Shown: in pieces, positions 34,590 to 42,917 of the stretch | Layout of the letters: the number at the start of each line of letters is the position of its first letter | How positions within the stretch are numbered: position 1 is the stretch's first letter | Position numbers and translations under genes: made by a program | The notes under the pieces: generated by a model | Seen by the model: only the letters and a program-made list of their open reading frames with translations | Databases searched by the model: none | What the model was told of the DNA's origin: nothing | Source of the DNA: Sphaeroforma arctica JP610 | Taxonomy: Eukaryota; Opisthokonta; Ichthyosporea; Ichthyophonida | NCBI RefSeq assembly: GCF_001186125.1 | Contig: NW_014040556.1 | Span: forward strand, 170,772-220,717 | Length of the DNA stretch: 49,946 nucleotides | Direction of reading: 5' to 3'

Positions 34590-34790
34590 AGGGTTTGCTT
34601 GAAGGGCCCGCAGCCTGCTCAAGTTCAAAGCACATCGCACCATAGGGCCTCCCCACTAGGCTTCGTCGCCCCCGCAAGACTCCCGTCAAGGGGGTCCAAG
34701 ACCATGCGCCCCCACCCCCGCCCTGGTACGCATCCCCGTAAGACCCTTGTACAAAAAAAAAACTTTTTCGGAAACACTTGCTGCAAACAA

Positions 34791-34819
34791 TGTACACTTG
34801 TCACATTCTAGAAATTCAT
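34791..34819 (+). promoter_or_regulatory. Upstream motif shared by the two fibre genes
   Basis: TGTACACTTGTCACATTC followed by TAGAAATTCAT, 97 bases before ATG 34888. The next fibre gene has TGTATACTTGTCACATTC with CGAAATTCCAT at 37379-37407, 76 bases before its ATG. Flanking DNA is not alike, so the motif stands out. Confidence 0.55.
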
Positions 34820-34887
34820 AAGGGTTCAAGATATTGGATGACAATAAACCACACACATACAACAACAAATAAAAATATAAAAACAAA

Positions 34888-37350
34888 ATGGGTTGGTCTA
34901 TAGGGACAACAAATGTCCGCTTAGGTCGATACGCCGGTAACACCAATCAGGCGACGTCGGCAGTCGCCGTTGGAAACAGGGCCGGTAACATAGACCAGTC
35001 CAGTGAGGCCATGGCTTTGGGAGCTAATGCCGGTCGCAAATTACAGGGGGTAAAAGCCATAGCCATAGGTAGCAGCTCCGGTGAGACAGACCAGGGTGAA
35101 AGTGCCATTGCGGTAGGTTCGGATGCCGGGCATGTCAACCAGGGTGTAGACGCTGTCGCTGTCGGTAGCTCTGCCGGTGAAACTAACCAGGGGTCCAATG
35201 CCGTGGCAATTGGAAAGCATGCGGGTAAGTACGCGCAGGCCGACAACAGCATCATTCTGAATGCAACGGGTGTTGCGCTAAGCTCGAGCACCGCGGGGTT
35301 GTTTATAGAACCTATCCGAAACGTAGACTTGACGGACAATATATTGTACTACGACCCTACATCGAAAGAAATTGTGTACGGGGCGGCCCCGGCACAGGCC
35401 CCGGCGGACACGGGTGCCACGGTTGATGCGGGGATCAATATCAACGATTTTCTGGTGTGGAACGGAACAAAGTGGGTCCCCAAAATCAGCGTGGGTGGCA
35501 GTGTGAATATCGCAACTGGTGCGGGTGAGACGAACCAGGGTAGTGGCGCGGTGGCTGTGGGCAACGACGCCGGAAACTCCGACCAGGGTAAAGATGCTGT
35601 TGCGGTGGGTAACGAGGCCGGGCGCGACAAGCAGGGTGCGAATTCGATTTCGGTAGGGAACAAGGCCGGGGCCACCGGCCAGGGTGCGAACGCGGTGGCC
35701 GTTGGCAACGAGGCTGGAAGCAGCAGCCAGGGCGATGGCGCCGTGGCGATGGGGAATAATGCCGGAAAGACAGACCAGGGCACGAGCGCCGTGGCCGTGG
35801 GCGTCAAAGCCGGGATGACCACCCAGGGGGACAATGCAATTGCCGTCGGGAACGATGCCGGGAAGATGGACCAGGGGGCAAGTGCAGTGGCCGTTGGCGA
35901 TATGGCCGGTGAAACAACACAGGCCGCGGGCGCAATCGCAATAGGTGCGGAGGCGGGAAACACCAATCAGGGTGCCTGTGCGGTGGCCATTGGAAATAAG
36001 GCCGGTGAAGTGGACCAGGCGGACAACAGCATAGTTCTGAATGCGAGTTGCAGTACACTGAATGCGGGCACAACGGGGCTGTTTGTGGACCCGATTCGCA
36101 ACGTCGACATGACGGATAATGTCTTGTACTACGATGAGACGCTAAAGGAGATTGTATACGGGGCCTCGATCACGGTGCCCACAGTGGGTACCGGCACGGA
36201 AGTGTCCCAGTACTTGCGCTGGGATGGGACAAGCTGGGTTGCTTACGGTGATCGGGTCGCCATTGGCAACCTGGCCGGAGAGACCTCGCAGAGTGTGAAT
36301 GGGGTTGCGATAGGCACGAATGCTGGCAACGCGAATCAGAGTACTGATGCGATTGCAATTGGGCTCAGCGCCGGTATGACGGATCAGGGGGAGTCAGCGG
36401 TTGCCATAGGAACAGAGGCCGGGATGGAGTCGCAAAGTGGAGGTATTGCTATCGGGACCAGGGCCGGCAGGACCAGTCAAGGTGCGATGTCCGTTGCGGT
36501 AGGTGAAGATGCAATGTATGAAAACGGTGGTCAACTATCGGTGGCTGTTGGAAAGTCGGCGTGTTATTCTGGAGACGGTGGCAGTTGTGTGGCTGTAGGG
36601 TATGGGGCGCTTGAGTCTAACGCGGGAGCCACCGAGTACGCGGTGGCACTCGGTGCCCTGGCGTGCAATACCGTGTCTTCCAGCAATACAATTACGCTGA
36701 ACGCAACGTCACTGGACCTCCCAAATGCGGTACCCAATTCGTTCGTCGTCAAACCCATCAGGAACGCGGCGGGTCCAAACGCGCTAACGTACAACCCCGC
36801 AACGGGCGAGATTACGTATACGACATCAAGCCTGGACACCAAGGAGAACATTAAGGTATTCGATAGGGAAATTGGTGATGTGCTCGAGCAGTTGGTGGTC
36901 AAGGAATTCAACTTTATAAACAAGAACAAGTATACACAATTCGATGCAGTTGACGAAGATATCATGTCGTTTGACACGTGGGTGGAAACCAGCCCCAAAG
37001 CCAGGGGCAGTTACGATGAACAGGTGGTGGAAGAGTACGAACTGTACCGAAAGAAGGTCAAGGTAGGTGAGTGTCATGTTATAGACAAGGAGGAGACGCA
37101 CTTTGGGTTTATAGCCGGCGAAGTCCAGGAAATTATGCCGGAGCTCGTGTACGACGACATTGACGGCGTGGCGCTGGATATCAAGTGGAACAATCTCACG
37201 GCCATGCTGGTAAAACAGAACCAAATGTTAACGGCGCAGCTTGCGGTTCTTGAGGATCGGTGCTTGGACCTTGAAAACAGCAGCGTGTTGGCTACAGGGC
37301 ACATAGGCGATGAGCTAGAAAAGAAAGAAGAAAAAAAAATAGTCTTTTAG
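34888..37350 (+). CDS. Fibre-like protein: YadA-type head repeats and S74 chaperone, copy 1
   Basis: 820 residues. About 30 repeats of roughly 14 residues with the form AVAVGNxAGxxxQG build a left-handed roll like the head of trimeric YadA adhesins. They are split into blocks by stalk-like inserts that repeat the theme PIRNVDxTDNxLYYD...EIVYGA. The C-terminus is an intramolecular chaperone of the S74 (endosialidase-tail) type: TSSLDTKENIKVF with Ser647 and Lys652 spaced as in the self-cleaving dyad, FGFIAGEVQEIMPEL, then a coiled coil. Such chaperones drive trimer folding and then cut themselves off. A host-binding virion fibre is the natural reading. No signal peptide or membrane segment. 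A tandem paralog follows. Confidence 0.75.
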   Translation: MGWSIGTTNVRLGRYAGNTNQATSAVAVGNRAGNIDQSSEAMALGANAGRKLQGVKAIAIGSSSGETDQGESAIAVGSDAGHVNQGVDAVAVGSSAGETNQGSNAVAIGKHAGKYAQADNSIILNATGVALSSSTAGLFIEPIRNVDLTDNILYYDPTSKEIVYGAAPAQAPADTGATVDAGININDFLVWNGTKWVPKISVGGSVNIATGAGETNQGSGAVAVGNDAGNSDQGKDAVAVGNEAGRDKQGANSISVGNKAGATGQGANAVAVGNEAGSSSQGDGAVAMGNNAGKTDQGTSAVAVGVKAGMTTQGDNAIAVGNDAGKMDQGASAVAVGDMAGETTQAAGAIAIGAEAGNTNQGACAVAIGNKAGEVDQADNSIVLNASCSTLNAGTTGLFVDPIRNVDMTDNVLYYDETLKEIVYGASITVPTVGTGTEVSQYLRWDGTSWVAYGDRVAIGNLAGETSQSVNGVAIGTNAGNANQSTDAIAIGLSAGMTDQGESAVAIGTEAGMESQSGGIAIGTRAGRTSQGAMSVAVGEDAMYENGGQLSVAVGKSACYSGDGGSCVAVGYGALESNAGATEYAVALGALACNTVSSSNTITLNATSLDLPNAVPNSFVVKPIRNAAGPNALTYNPATGEITYTTSSLDTKENIKVFDREIGDVLEQLVVKEFNFINKNKYTQFDAVDEDIMSFDTWVETSPKARGSYDEQVVEEYELYRKKVKVGECHVIDKEETHFGFIAGEVQEIMPELVYDDIDGVALDIKWNNLTAMLVKQNQMLTAQLAVLEDRCLDLENSSVLATGHIGDELEKKEEKKIVF

Positions 37351-37378
37351 GTAGTACGCCAAGTTAAGAATCAGACAT

Positions 37379-37407
37379 TGTATACTTGTCACATTCCGAA
37401 ATTCCAT
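37379..37407 (+). promoter_or_regulatory. Upstream motif of fibre gene 2
   Basis: TGTATACTTGTCACATTC then CGAAATTCCAT, the counterpart of 34791-34819, 76 bases before ATG 37455. Confidence 0.55.
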
Positions 37408-37454
37408 CGGTGGTGGAATAGAATCACCTAAAGTAAAACACTTACATTACCATA

Positions 37455-39815
37455 ATGTTGTCGACTGGGGGGACAACCAATGTCCGTCTTGGTCGAAGCG
37501 CCGGTAACACCAATCAGTCGAGGTCGGGAGTTGCTGTTGGGAACAACACGGGCAGCCTGAATCAGTCTAGTGGGGCCACGGCTATTGGACAGAGTGCTGG
37601 TCACAACTCACAGGGTGCAGATGCCTTAGCCGTAGGTAGCAACTCCGGCGAGACAGACCAGAGTAAAGGTGCCATTGCGGTGGGTTCGGATGCCGGGCGC
37701 GTCAACCAGGGTGTGGACGCTGTGGCTGTCGGTAGCTCTGCCGGTGAAGCTAACCAGGGGCCTAGTGCCGTGGCTATTGGAAAGCTCGCGGGTAACTACT
37801 CGCAGGCCGCAAAAAGCATTATTATCAACGCGAGTGGCAATGTATTGAACTCCAGCACAAACGGGCTGTTTGTGGACCCGATCCGCAATGTCGACATGAC
37901 GGACAACGTGTTGTACTACAACCCCATATTGAAAGAGATTGTATACGGGGCAGCTACGATGCAGTCACCCACGTACAGTGGTGACACGTTCGTAGAAGAA
38001 GGGGTGCACCTGAACGACTTTTTATCGTGGGACGGGACCAGGTGGGTGCCGAATCGGAACTCGACGGGCCGCGTAGGCATTTCGAGCGGTGCCGGTGAAA
38101 CGAACCAGGGTCCGGGTGCAGTGGCCGTGGGCAACGATGCCGGAAATGCCGACCAAGGCAAGGAAACTCTAGCAGTTGGTAACAACACGGGCTCCGACGA
38201 CCAGGGTGCAAACTCGGTTGCAGTAGGAAATGGCGCTGCTAGTACTAGCCAGGGGGGTGCGGCGGTGGCGATTGGACACGAGTCTGGGATGGCAAACCAG
38301 GGCGATGTGGCAGTGGCGGTGGGGACTGGGGCCGGGAAGAGTGGTCAATCGGCGAGCGCCGTGGCGATTGGAAACGAGTCTGGGATGGCAAACCAGGGCG
38401 ATGTGGCAGTGGCGGTGGGGACTGGGGCCGGGAAGAGTGGTCAATCGGCGAGCGCCGTGGCTATCGGAGAAATGGCCGGTCAGACAAACCAGGGCGCGAA
38501 GGTCGTCGCGATAGGCACTGACGCTGGAAAAACCAACCAGGGTAGTTGCGCCGTGGCGATTGGGAAAAAGGCCGGGGAACTGGACCAGGCGGACAACAGT
38601 ATTATCCTGAATGCCACAGGTGTGGCAGTTAACGCGAGCACCAGCGGATTTTTTGTGGATCCGATCCGCAACGAGAACCGCACGGACAAAGTGCTATATT
38701 ACAATACAACACTGAAGGAAATTGTGTACGGAATACCCGTTGCTGCTGCGGAACCCAGTGAGCCGGTTCCGGACGGGGTGACCGTTTCCGGTTTCCTCGG
38801 GTGGGACGGAACGGGTTGGGTGACTGGAACAGTTGGCATTGCGATTGGATCACTATCTGGTGTGGGTCAGGATACAGATGCTATTGCTATAGGTTTCGGA
38901 ACGGGCAGCGCTCAGAAATTCAATGCGATTGCAATCGGGAATGGTACGGCTAGTACCGGCCAGCGACCCGTTGCGATCGCTATAGGGAGCGGATCAGGTC
39001 TCTTATACCAGATGCCGTCTGCAATAGGTATCGGGAGGGACTCGTCGAAATATTTATCTGGTTCCGGATCGGTGGCAATAGGTACATCGGCAATGCAGGG
39101 GGGCAGTAGTGAATTAACTGGTGGTTTCGCCAGTATAGCATTGGGGTTTGCCGCATGTAGCGATGGGGTTCAAGAATACTGTACATCATTGGGGGCTCAT
39201 TCCATGTCGTCAAACGCAACAGACCGAACGGATGTACTGGCAATCGGAGTATATGCTTGTAATTCTGTATCGTCAAACAATACGATCGTACTCAACGGGA
39301 CTGGTGCGGGGTTGGGAAACGCGGTACCCGATTCGTTTGTGGTCAAACCGATCCGGAATGCGGCCGGCCCCAATGAGCTGACATATAATCCTGTGACGGG
39401 GGAGATTACGTATGCGACGTCAAGTCTGGAGACTAAGGAAAACATTAAAGTATTCGATAGGGAAACTGGGGATATACTCGAGCAGTTGGTGGTCAAGGAA
39501 TTCAACTTTAAAAATAAGAACAAGTATATCCACTATGACCCGGTGGACCCCGCCACCATTCTAACGGTTGCCGAGTGGGACGAAATCGGGGACGAAGTTA
39601 TCGACAAGGGTGAGACGCAGTTTGGATTTGTTGCGGATGAGGTACAGGAAATCATACCAGAACTCGTATACGCCGATCCAAGCGGCGCGGCACAGAACAT
39701 TAAGTGGAACAGTGTGACGGCGATGCTGGTAAAACAGAACCAGGCGCTCACATCCAGAATTGCAGCTCTCAGTGCCCGATTCACGACCCTCTCAAATTTA
39801 GGGTTTGGCAGTTAG
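37455..39815 (+). CDS. Fibre-like protein: YadA-type head repeats and S74 chaperone, copy 2
   Basis: 786 residues, tandem paralog of the gene before it. The first 120 residues and the S74 tail are closest; the central head repeats have drifted. It has the same inserts (PIRNVDMTDNVLYY) and the same chaperone start TSSLETKENIKVF (Ser656, Lys661). The chaperone domain lacks about 30 residues present in copy 1 between the first helix and the FGFVADEVQEI block. An exact 96-bp internal duplication lies at 38265-38456. The two may form separate trimers with different receptor range (inference). Confidence 0.75.
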   Translation: MLSTGGTTNVRLGRSAGNTNQSRSGVAVGNNTGSLNQSSGATAIGQSAGHNSQGADALAVGSNSGETDQSKGAIAVGSDAGRVNQGVDAVAVGSSAGEANQGPSAVAIGKLAGNYSQAAKSIIINASGNVLNSSTNGLFVDPIRNVDMTDNVLYYNPILKEIVYGAATMQSPTYSGDTFVEEGVHLNDFLSWDGTRWVPNRNSTGRVGISSGAGETNQGPGAVAVGNDAGNADQGKETLAVGNNTGSDDQGANSVAVGNGAASTSQGGAAVAIGHESGMANQGDVAVAVGTGAGKSGQSASAVAIGNESGMANQGDVAVAVGTGAGKSGQSASAVAIGEMAGQTNQGAKVVAIGTDAGKTNQGSCAVAIGKKAGELDQADNSIILNATGVAVNASTSGFFVDPIRNENRTDKVLYYNTTLKEIVYGIPVAAAEPSEPVPDGVTVSGFLGWDGTGWVTGTVGIAIGSLSGVGQDTDAIAIGFGTGSAQKFNAIAIGNGTASTGQRPVAIAIGSGSGLLYQMPSAIGIGRDSSKYLSGSGSVAIGTSAMQGGSSELTGGFASIALGFAACSDGVQEYCTSLGAHSMSSNATDRTDVLAIGVYACNSVSSNNTIVLNGTGAGLGNAVPDSFVVKPIRNAAGPNELTYNPVTGEITYATSSLETKENIKVFDRETGDILEQLVVKEFNFKNKNKYIHYDPVDPATILTVAEWDEIGDEVIDKGETQFGFVADEVQEIIPELVYADPSGAAQNIKWNSVTAMLVKQNQALTSRIAALSARFTTLSNLGFGS
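38265..38456 (+). repeat. 96-bp internal tandem duplication in fibre gene 2
   Basis: 38265-38360 and 38361-38456 are nearly identical (GGACACGAG against GGAAACGAG is the only difference I see). The unit codes for 32 residues, about two head repeats, and keeps the frame. Its low divergence marks it as recent. Confidence 0.9.
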
Positions 39816-39842
39816 AGTCCCTCGCCTGCTTCGCGGGATTAC

Positions 39843-40031
39843 AAGGTTCAAAGTTCAAAGTTCAAAGTACAAGGTTCAAGGTTCAAAGTTCAAGGTTCAA
39901 GGTTCAAAGTTCAAAGTTCAAAGTACAAGGTTCAAGGTTCAAAGTTCAAGGTTCAAGGTTCAAAGTTCAAAGTTCAAAATGCAAAGTTCAAAATGCAAAG
40001 GTCAAAGTGCAAAGGTCAAAGTGCAAAGTTC
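39843..40031. repeat. Heptamer array, copy 4 (longest)
   Basis: About 27 units mixing AAAGTTC, AAGGTTC, AAAGTAC, AAAATGC and AAAGGTC. Groups of units recur as higher-order repeats (for example GTACAAGGTTCAAGGTTC at about 39867 and 39924). Confidence 0.95.
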
Positions 40032-40036
40032 AATAA

Positions 40037-40150
40037 GTGCTTGGGATTGTCCGAGGTGTCTCGCGGGCGTTTTATGAAAACCTCTTATTAAATCACCCTT
40101 TATTCAATTTTGCCCTGTCAATAAAAATTAAAAAAATCACGGCCCCTCGC
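40037..40150 (+). pseudogene. Broken 3' end of an F-box/LRR gene copy
   Basis: TGCTTGGGATTGTCCGAGG through GGGCGTTTTATGAAAA and the AATAAA-type tail match the last codons and 3' flank of the intact gene at 41361-41467. Upstream codons are missing and replaced by heptamers. The word CACGGCCCCTCGCA follows, as in three other places. Confidence 0.8.
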
Positions 40151-40152
40151 AG

Positions 40153-40274
40153 TAAACTTGTGACTTGTAAAGTTACGATAACACTACTACTTATACTCGA
40201 TTTACAAATCCAAATTGGATTTGCAAATGGACGACCAATCGATCAATCGTGTCCTATGGACCTTTAGGGTATGT
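40153..40274. repeat. 120-bp module R1, copy C
   Basis: Third copy of R1, core AAATCCAAATTGGATTT. Unlike A and B it adjoins the LRR relic on its left rather than a minus-strand gene start. To its right is the promoter of the F-box gene. Confidence 0.9.
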
Positions 40275-40335
40275 GGGGTGTTCATTAGACAGCGTCGTCT
40301 CGTCAAAGTCCCAGAGAAAACCCCCATCTCGTTAC

Positions 40336-40343
40336 TATATAAG
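40336..40343 (+). promoter_or_regulatory. TATA box of the F-box/LRR gene
   Basis: TATATAAG, 72 bases before ATG 40408. Spacing is like that of the two RING-like genes. Confidence 0.5.
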
Positions 40344-40407
40344 TTGACTTTTTTTATATATATACCTCATATTTACACATCAAGCTTCAACTACAACATT
40401 GGATACA

Positions 40408-41412
40408 ATGCTCACCCTCCCCCGTATCTCCATCGACGTATGGTGTGGTATCCTTCCGTATCTGGAAATGAAGGATGTTTGTGAGCTGACCAGGGTCAAC
40501 AAGCACCTCGCAGCACTCAAACTTCCGGTTTTACATCTGGGGTACCGGACAGTGAACTGGCGTGCTGTATCTCGCACACCAGAGGTGTTTCCCTTTATAC
40601 GATCGTTGAGATATTCCGGCAACGATTTCAAGGTGTTGGCCGAGTGTGCTGGGCTAGTTAAGCTGCGGGCTGAAACACGCACGGGTTTCGTAGATGTTGG
40701 TGAGCTGGCCGGAACGAAGCTAAAGAGCCTTACTTTATGTGGAAACGTCTCTGGTATTGGCGGGTTGGCACACTTGACGGAGATAGACTTGGGCGGGACT
40801 ATGGTCGTCGATGTTGGTGCGCTTGGAGAGTGTTTGAACCTAACGACTGTGGACTTGCGCGAGACTGATGTCAAAAACATTAGTGCCCTCAAAACCTGTT
40901 TGAAATTGACACGTGTGGACGTTTGCGATACTGCCGTGGAAGACATTGGTGCACTCAGTGGCTGTCTGGAACTAAGGGAGGCCTACTTTAGCAACACTAG
41001 GGTCAGCAACATTCGTGCACTCGAGAATTGTTTGGAGCTGACGGATGTTTACTTTCGTGGCACTAAGGTTTCCGATATTAGCCCGCTAGGGAACTGTTCC
41101 AAATTAACAAGAGTGGATTTGGGCGAGACTATCGTTGAAGACCTTAGTGCTCTTGGAAGGTGTCGGGAGCTGACGGTTCTTTTCTTTAATAGCACCAACG
41201 TTTGTGATATCAGCCCGCTGGGGAAATGTTTGGAATTGTATATAGTCGGGTTGTGTGGTACTAGAGTTCAAGACATTAGCGCGCTAAGGACCTGTTCTAA
41301 AATGTTTAGAGTGAACTTACTCGAGACTAGCGTTGAAGACACTAGTGTACTGAAGAAGTGCTTGGGAATGACAGAGGTGTCTCGCGGGCGTTTTATGAAA
41401 ATCTCTTATTAA
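40408..41412 (+). CDS. F-box protein with leucine-rich repeats
   Basis: 334 residues from ATG 40408 (three upstream in-frame codons start with TTG). Residues 3-40 (LPRISIDVWCGILPYLEMKD...LTRVNKHL) resemble an F-box, which would dock onto SKP1 of an SCF ubiquitin ligase. About ten leucine-rich repeats of 22-24 residues follow, of the form LxxCLxLTxVxLxxTxVxDISAL, close to the internalin/amoebal cysteine-containing type. Substrate choice would lie in the LRR face. The gene ends tail-to-tail with a SKP1-like fragment. A broken copy of its 3' end lies at 40037. The LRR call is firm; the F-box is good but short. Confidence 0.75.
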   Translation: MLTLPRISIDVWCGILPYLEMKDVCELTRVNKHLAALKLPVLHLGYRTVNWRAVSRTPEVFPFIRSLRYSGNDFKVLAECAGLVKLRAETRTGFVDVGELAGTKLKSLTLCGNVSGIGGLAHLTEIDLGGTMVVDVGALGECLNLTTVDLRETDVKNISALKTCLKLTRVDVCDTAVEDIGALSGCLELREAYFSNTRVSNIRALENCLELTDVYFRGTKVSDISPLGNCSKLTRVDLGETIVEDLSALGRCRELTVLFFNSTNVCDISPLGKCLELYIVGLCGTRVQDISALRTCSKMFRVNLLETSVEDTSVLKKCLGMTEVSRGRFMKISY

Positions 41413-41467
41413 ATCACCCTATATTCAATTTTGCTTTGTCAATAAAAATTAAATAAATCACGGCCCC

Positions 41468-41508
41468 TAAGTACAAAGTACAAAGTACAAGGTCAAAGTG
41501 CAAAGTTA
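41468..41508. repeat. Heptamer array, copy 5
   Basis: Short run of AAAGTAC, AAGGTC and AAAGTGC-like units between the 3' ends of the F-box and SKP1-like genes. Confidence 0.8.
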
Positions 41509-41514
41509 AAAAGT

Positions 41515-41762
41515 TTATTGTGCGCACACTGGTGACCCAAACAGGTCCAACAGGTCCTTGGACATAGTCAGCCCACAGTGGTGTCTCACGACGTCAACCA
41601 GCGGCACGGTATCCACACCCACCCCCAGTCGCCCCCGGGGCAGGTCTCCGAGATAGCACCGGGGCCCAGCTGCACAAGCTGGCTGTAGAGTACGGGCGAG
41701 CTCAGGGCCACAGCGCTGTCTGGGCTACACTCGCCGGTGGAACAGTGCACGGTGATTTGCAT
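41515..41762 (-). pseudogene. SKP1-like (POZ fold) gene with a frameshift
   Basis: ATG 41762 opens MQITVHCSTGE...ALSSPVLYSQLVQLG, which lines up with the start of SKP1 (IKLQSSDGE...AKQS...LEDLG). The frame then runs into a stop at about 41586. In the frame two bases further on, VDTVPLVDVVRHH continues the fit (SKP1 has DPVPLPNV) to a stop at 41515-41517. The break falls in the run CCCCGGGGG at about 41631-41640. The rest of SKP1, including the F-box-binding helices, is absent or highly changed. It lies next to an F-box gene. SKP1 assignment is tentative; a sequencing error in the homopolymer is possible. Confidence 0.4.
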
Positions 41763-41814
41763 ATTGAACAATGTATATGTTACAATGTGTGGAACTGAAT
41801 ACATGTATAAAAAT

Positions 41815-41846
<32 letters not shown>
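41815..41846. repeat. TA microsatellite
   Basis: (TA)n of about 32 bases between the pectate lyase-like gene and the SKP1-like gene, in the place of the latter's promoter. Confidence 0.9.
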
Positions 41847-41848
<2 letters not shown>

Positions 41849-41854
41849 ATTTTT

Positions 41855-42811
41855 TCACGGCCCCTCGCAGTTTGTGTATTTCACCTGCGTAGCGGGATCG
41901 CATAGCTTGTGGATGCCGCCGCCGAGCTTGCAGTTTGTAAACTCGAACGTCGCGACGCCGTTGCATGGCCCCTGGTACGCGCCCCCGTAGATCAGGTTGG
42001 TGCCCTTGAGCTCGCAGTTCGTGGCTTTGTACGTCTGCGGCTCCACACCCACCCTAAACGTCTGGTAGTTGTCAAACATCCGAGTGTCAACTAGGTTTAT
42101 CGTGCCCCCGAACGAGTTGCCTGCCTGTATGCTTTTGTCGTTGGCCTTGGTCATCGAACACCCGATCAGGTTCAGCGTGCCGTCCTTGGCGTTCTCGCGG
42201 AAGGAGCACGCGTCCTCACCGATATCCAGCCACGTCACATTCTCAAGCGTCCATACGTCGTCCTTGGAGGCCGTGTCGCTGACAAACCAGATCCCGTCCA
42301 GCCCGTTGCTCGACAGGATCACGTTTTTTATCGTGCCCCCGGGGTACAGCTTAAAGTACGGCTTCTGGTCCTCCGTCTGGCTGCCGTCGCCCATCGAGCT
42401 CGCCGGTACTATGGTCTGGCATTTCCCGTCGTACGTCTGCCCGCTTTCCACGACTATCGTGTCGCTAATGTTGACGGTGCCGCTGCTGGTGCACAGTTTG
42501 ACGGACGGGCTGACGCCAATGTGCTGTGTGCTGCCACTGCCGCCGCCCCCCGTGTCACTGCTGTCGGCCCCTGTGCCACTATCGTCGCCGCTGCTGCCGC
42601 TCCCCGTGTCACCACCACTCCCCGCGCCGCCCACCACGCTTGCGCTGACCGCCGTGCCACCCACCACGCTCGCATTGGCTGCAGGGGCAACCGCGCCGCC
42701 AGCTGCAGTATCACCATCGTCGGCCGGCTTTCGATTGTAGAGAATTACACCTACAACAATGCCCCCCGCGACCAGGATAAAGATGGTGAGCACGACAATA
42801 ACAATAACCAT
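41855..42811 (-). CDS. Membrane-anchored PL3-like pectate lyase
   Basis: 318 residues. Residues 1-25 are a membrane segment (MVIVIVVLTIFILVAGG), followed by RKPADD and a long Gly/Ser/Asp linker (35-98). Residues about 105-318 form a beta-helix domain with hallmarks of polysaccharide lyase family 3: GLDGIWF (170-176), NVTWLDIGEDACSF (191-204), ANDKSIQAG (223-231) and TFRVG (251-255), where the family keeps Ca-binding Asp, Lys and Arg. Such lyases cut polygalacturonate. The anchor puts the domain outside a membrane. A relic of this gene lies at 31947. A uronic-acid polymer in the host coat is the inferred target. Confidence 0.75.
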   Translation of the reverse strand: MVIVIVVLTIFILVAGGIVVGVILYNRKPADDGDTAAGGAVAPAANASVVGGTAVSASVVGGAGSGGDTGSGSSGDDSGTGADSSDTGGGGSGSTQHIGVSPSVKLCTSSGTVNISDTIVVESGQTYDGKCQTIVPASSMGDGSQTEDQKPYFKLYPGGTIKNVILSSNGLDGIWFVSDTASKDDVWTLENVTWLDIGEDACSFRENAKDGTLNLIGCSMTKANDKSIQAGNSFGGTINLVDTRMFDNYQTFRVGVEPQTYKATNCELKGTNLIYGGAYQGPCNGVATFEFTNCKLGGGIHKLCDPATQVKYTNCEGP

Positions 42812-42917
42812 TTATATATTTTTATATATAAATAAATAAACAAAATCCCTAGTCTCCCTTGTACATTGCAACTGGCATCTCGTACGTTCTAGCAATCGAT
42901 TTATCAATGTCGTTTGC

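Larger units (their letters stand above)
34439..34887. other. Intergenic region with R1 copy B
   Basis: 449 bases between divergent genes. It holds R1 (34467-34589), a C-rich stretch without a conserved frame (34600-34740), a poly-A run (34753-34762), and the fibre-gene motif at 34791-34819. No gene seen. Confidence 0.6.
39816..40407. other. Repeat-filled spacer before the F-box gene
   Basis: 592 bases made of a heptamer array (39843-40031), a broken 3' end of an F-box/LRR gene copy (40037-40150), R1 copy C (40153-40274) and the TATA region of the intact F-box gene. No intact gene. Confidence 0.7.

Noticed and set aside
35349-35966. 205-codon antisense frame in fibre gene 1
   Set aside because: Mirror of the head repeats (Ala/Pro/Thr-rich), a shadow.
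34888-39815. Fibre genes as bacterial contamination
   Set aside because: They sit between viral-type genes, with shared viral-style promoters and no bacterial secretion signal or membrane barrel.
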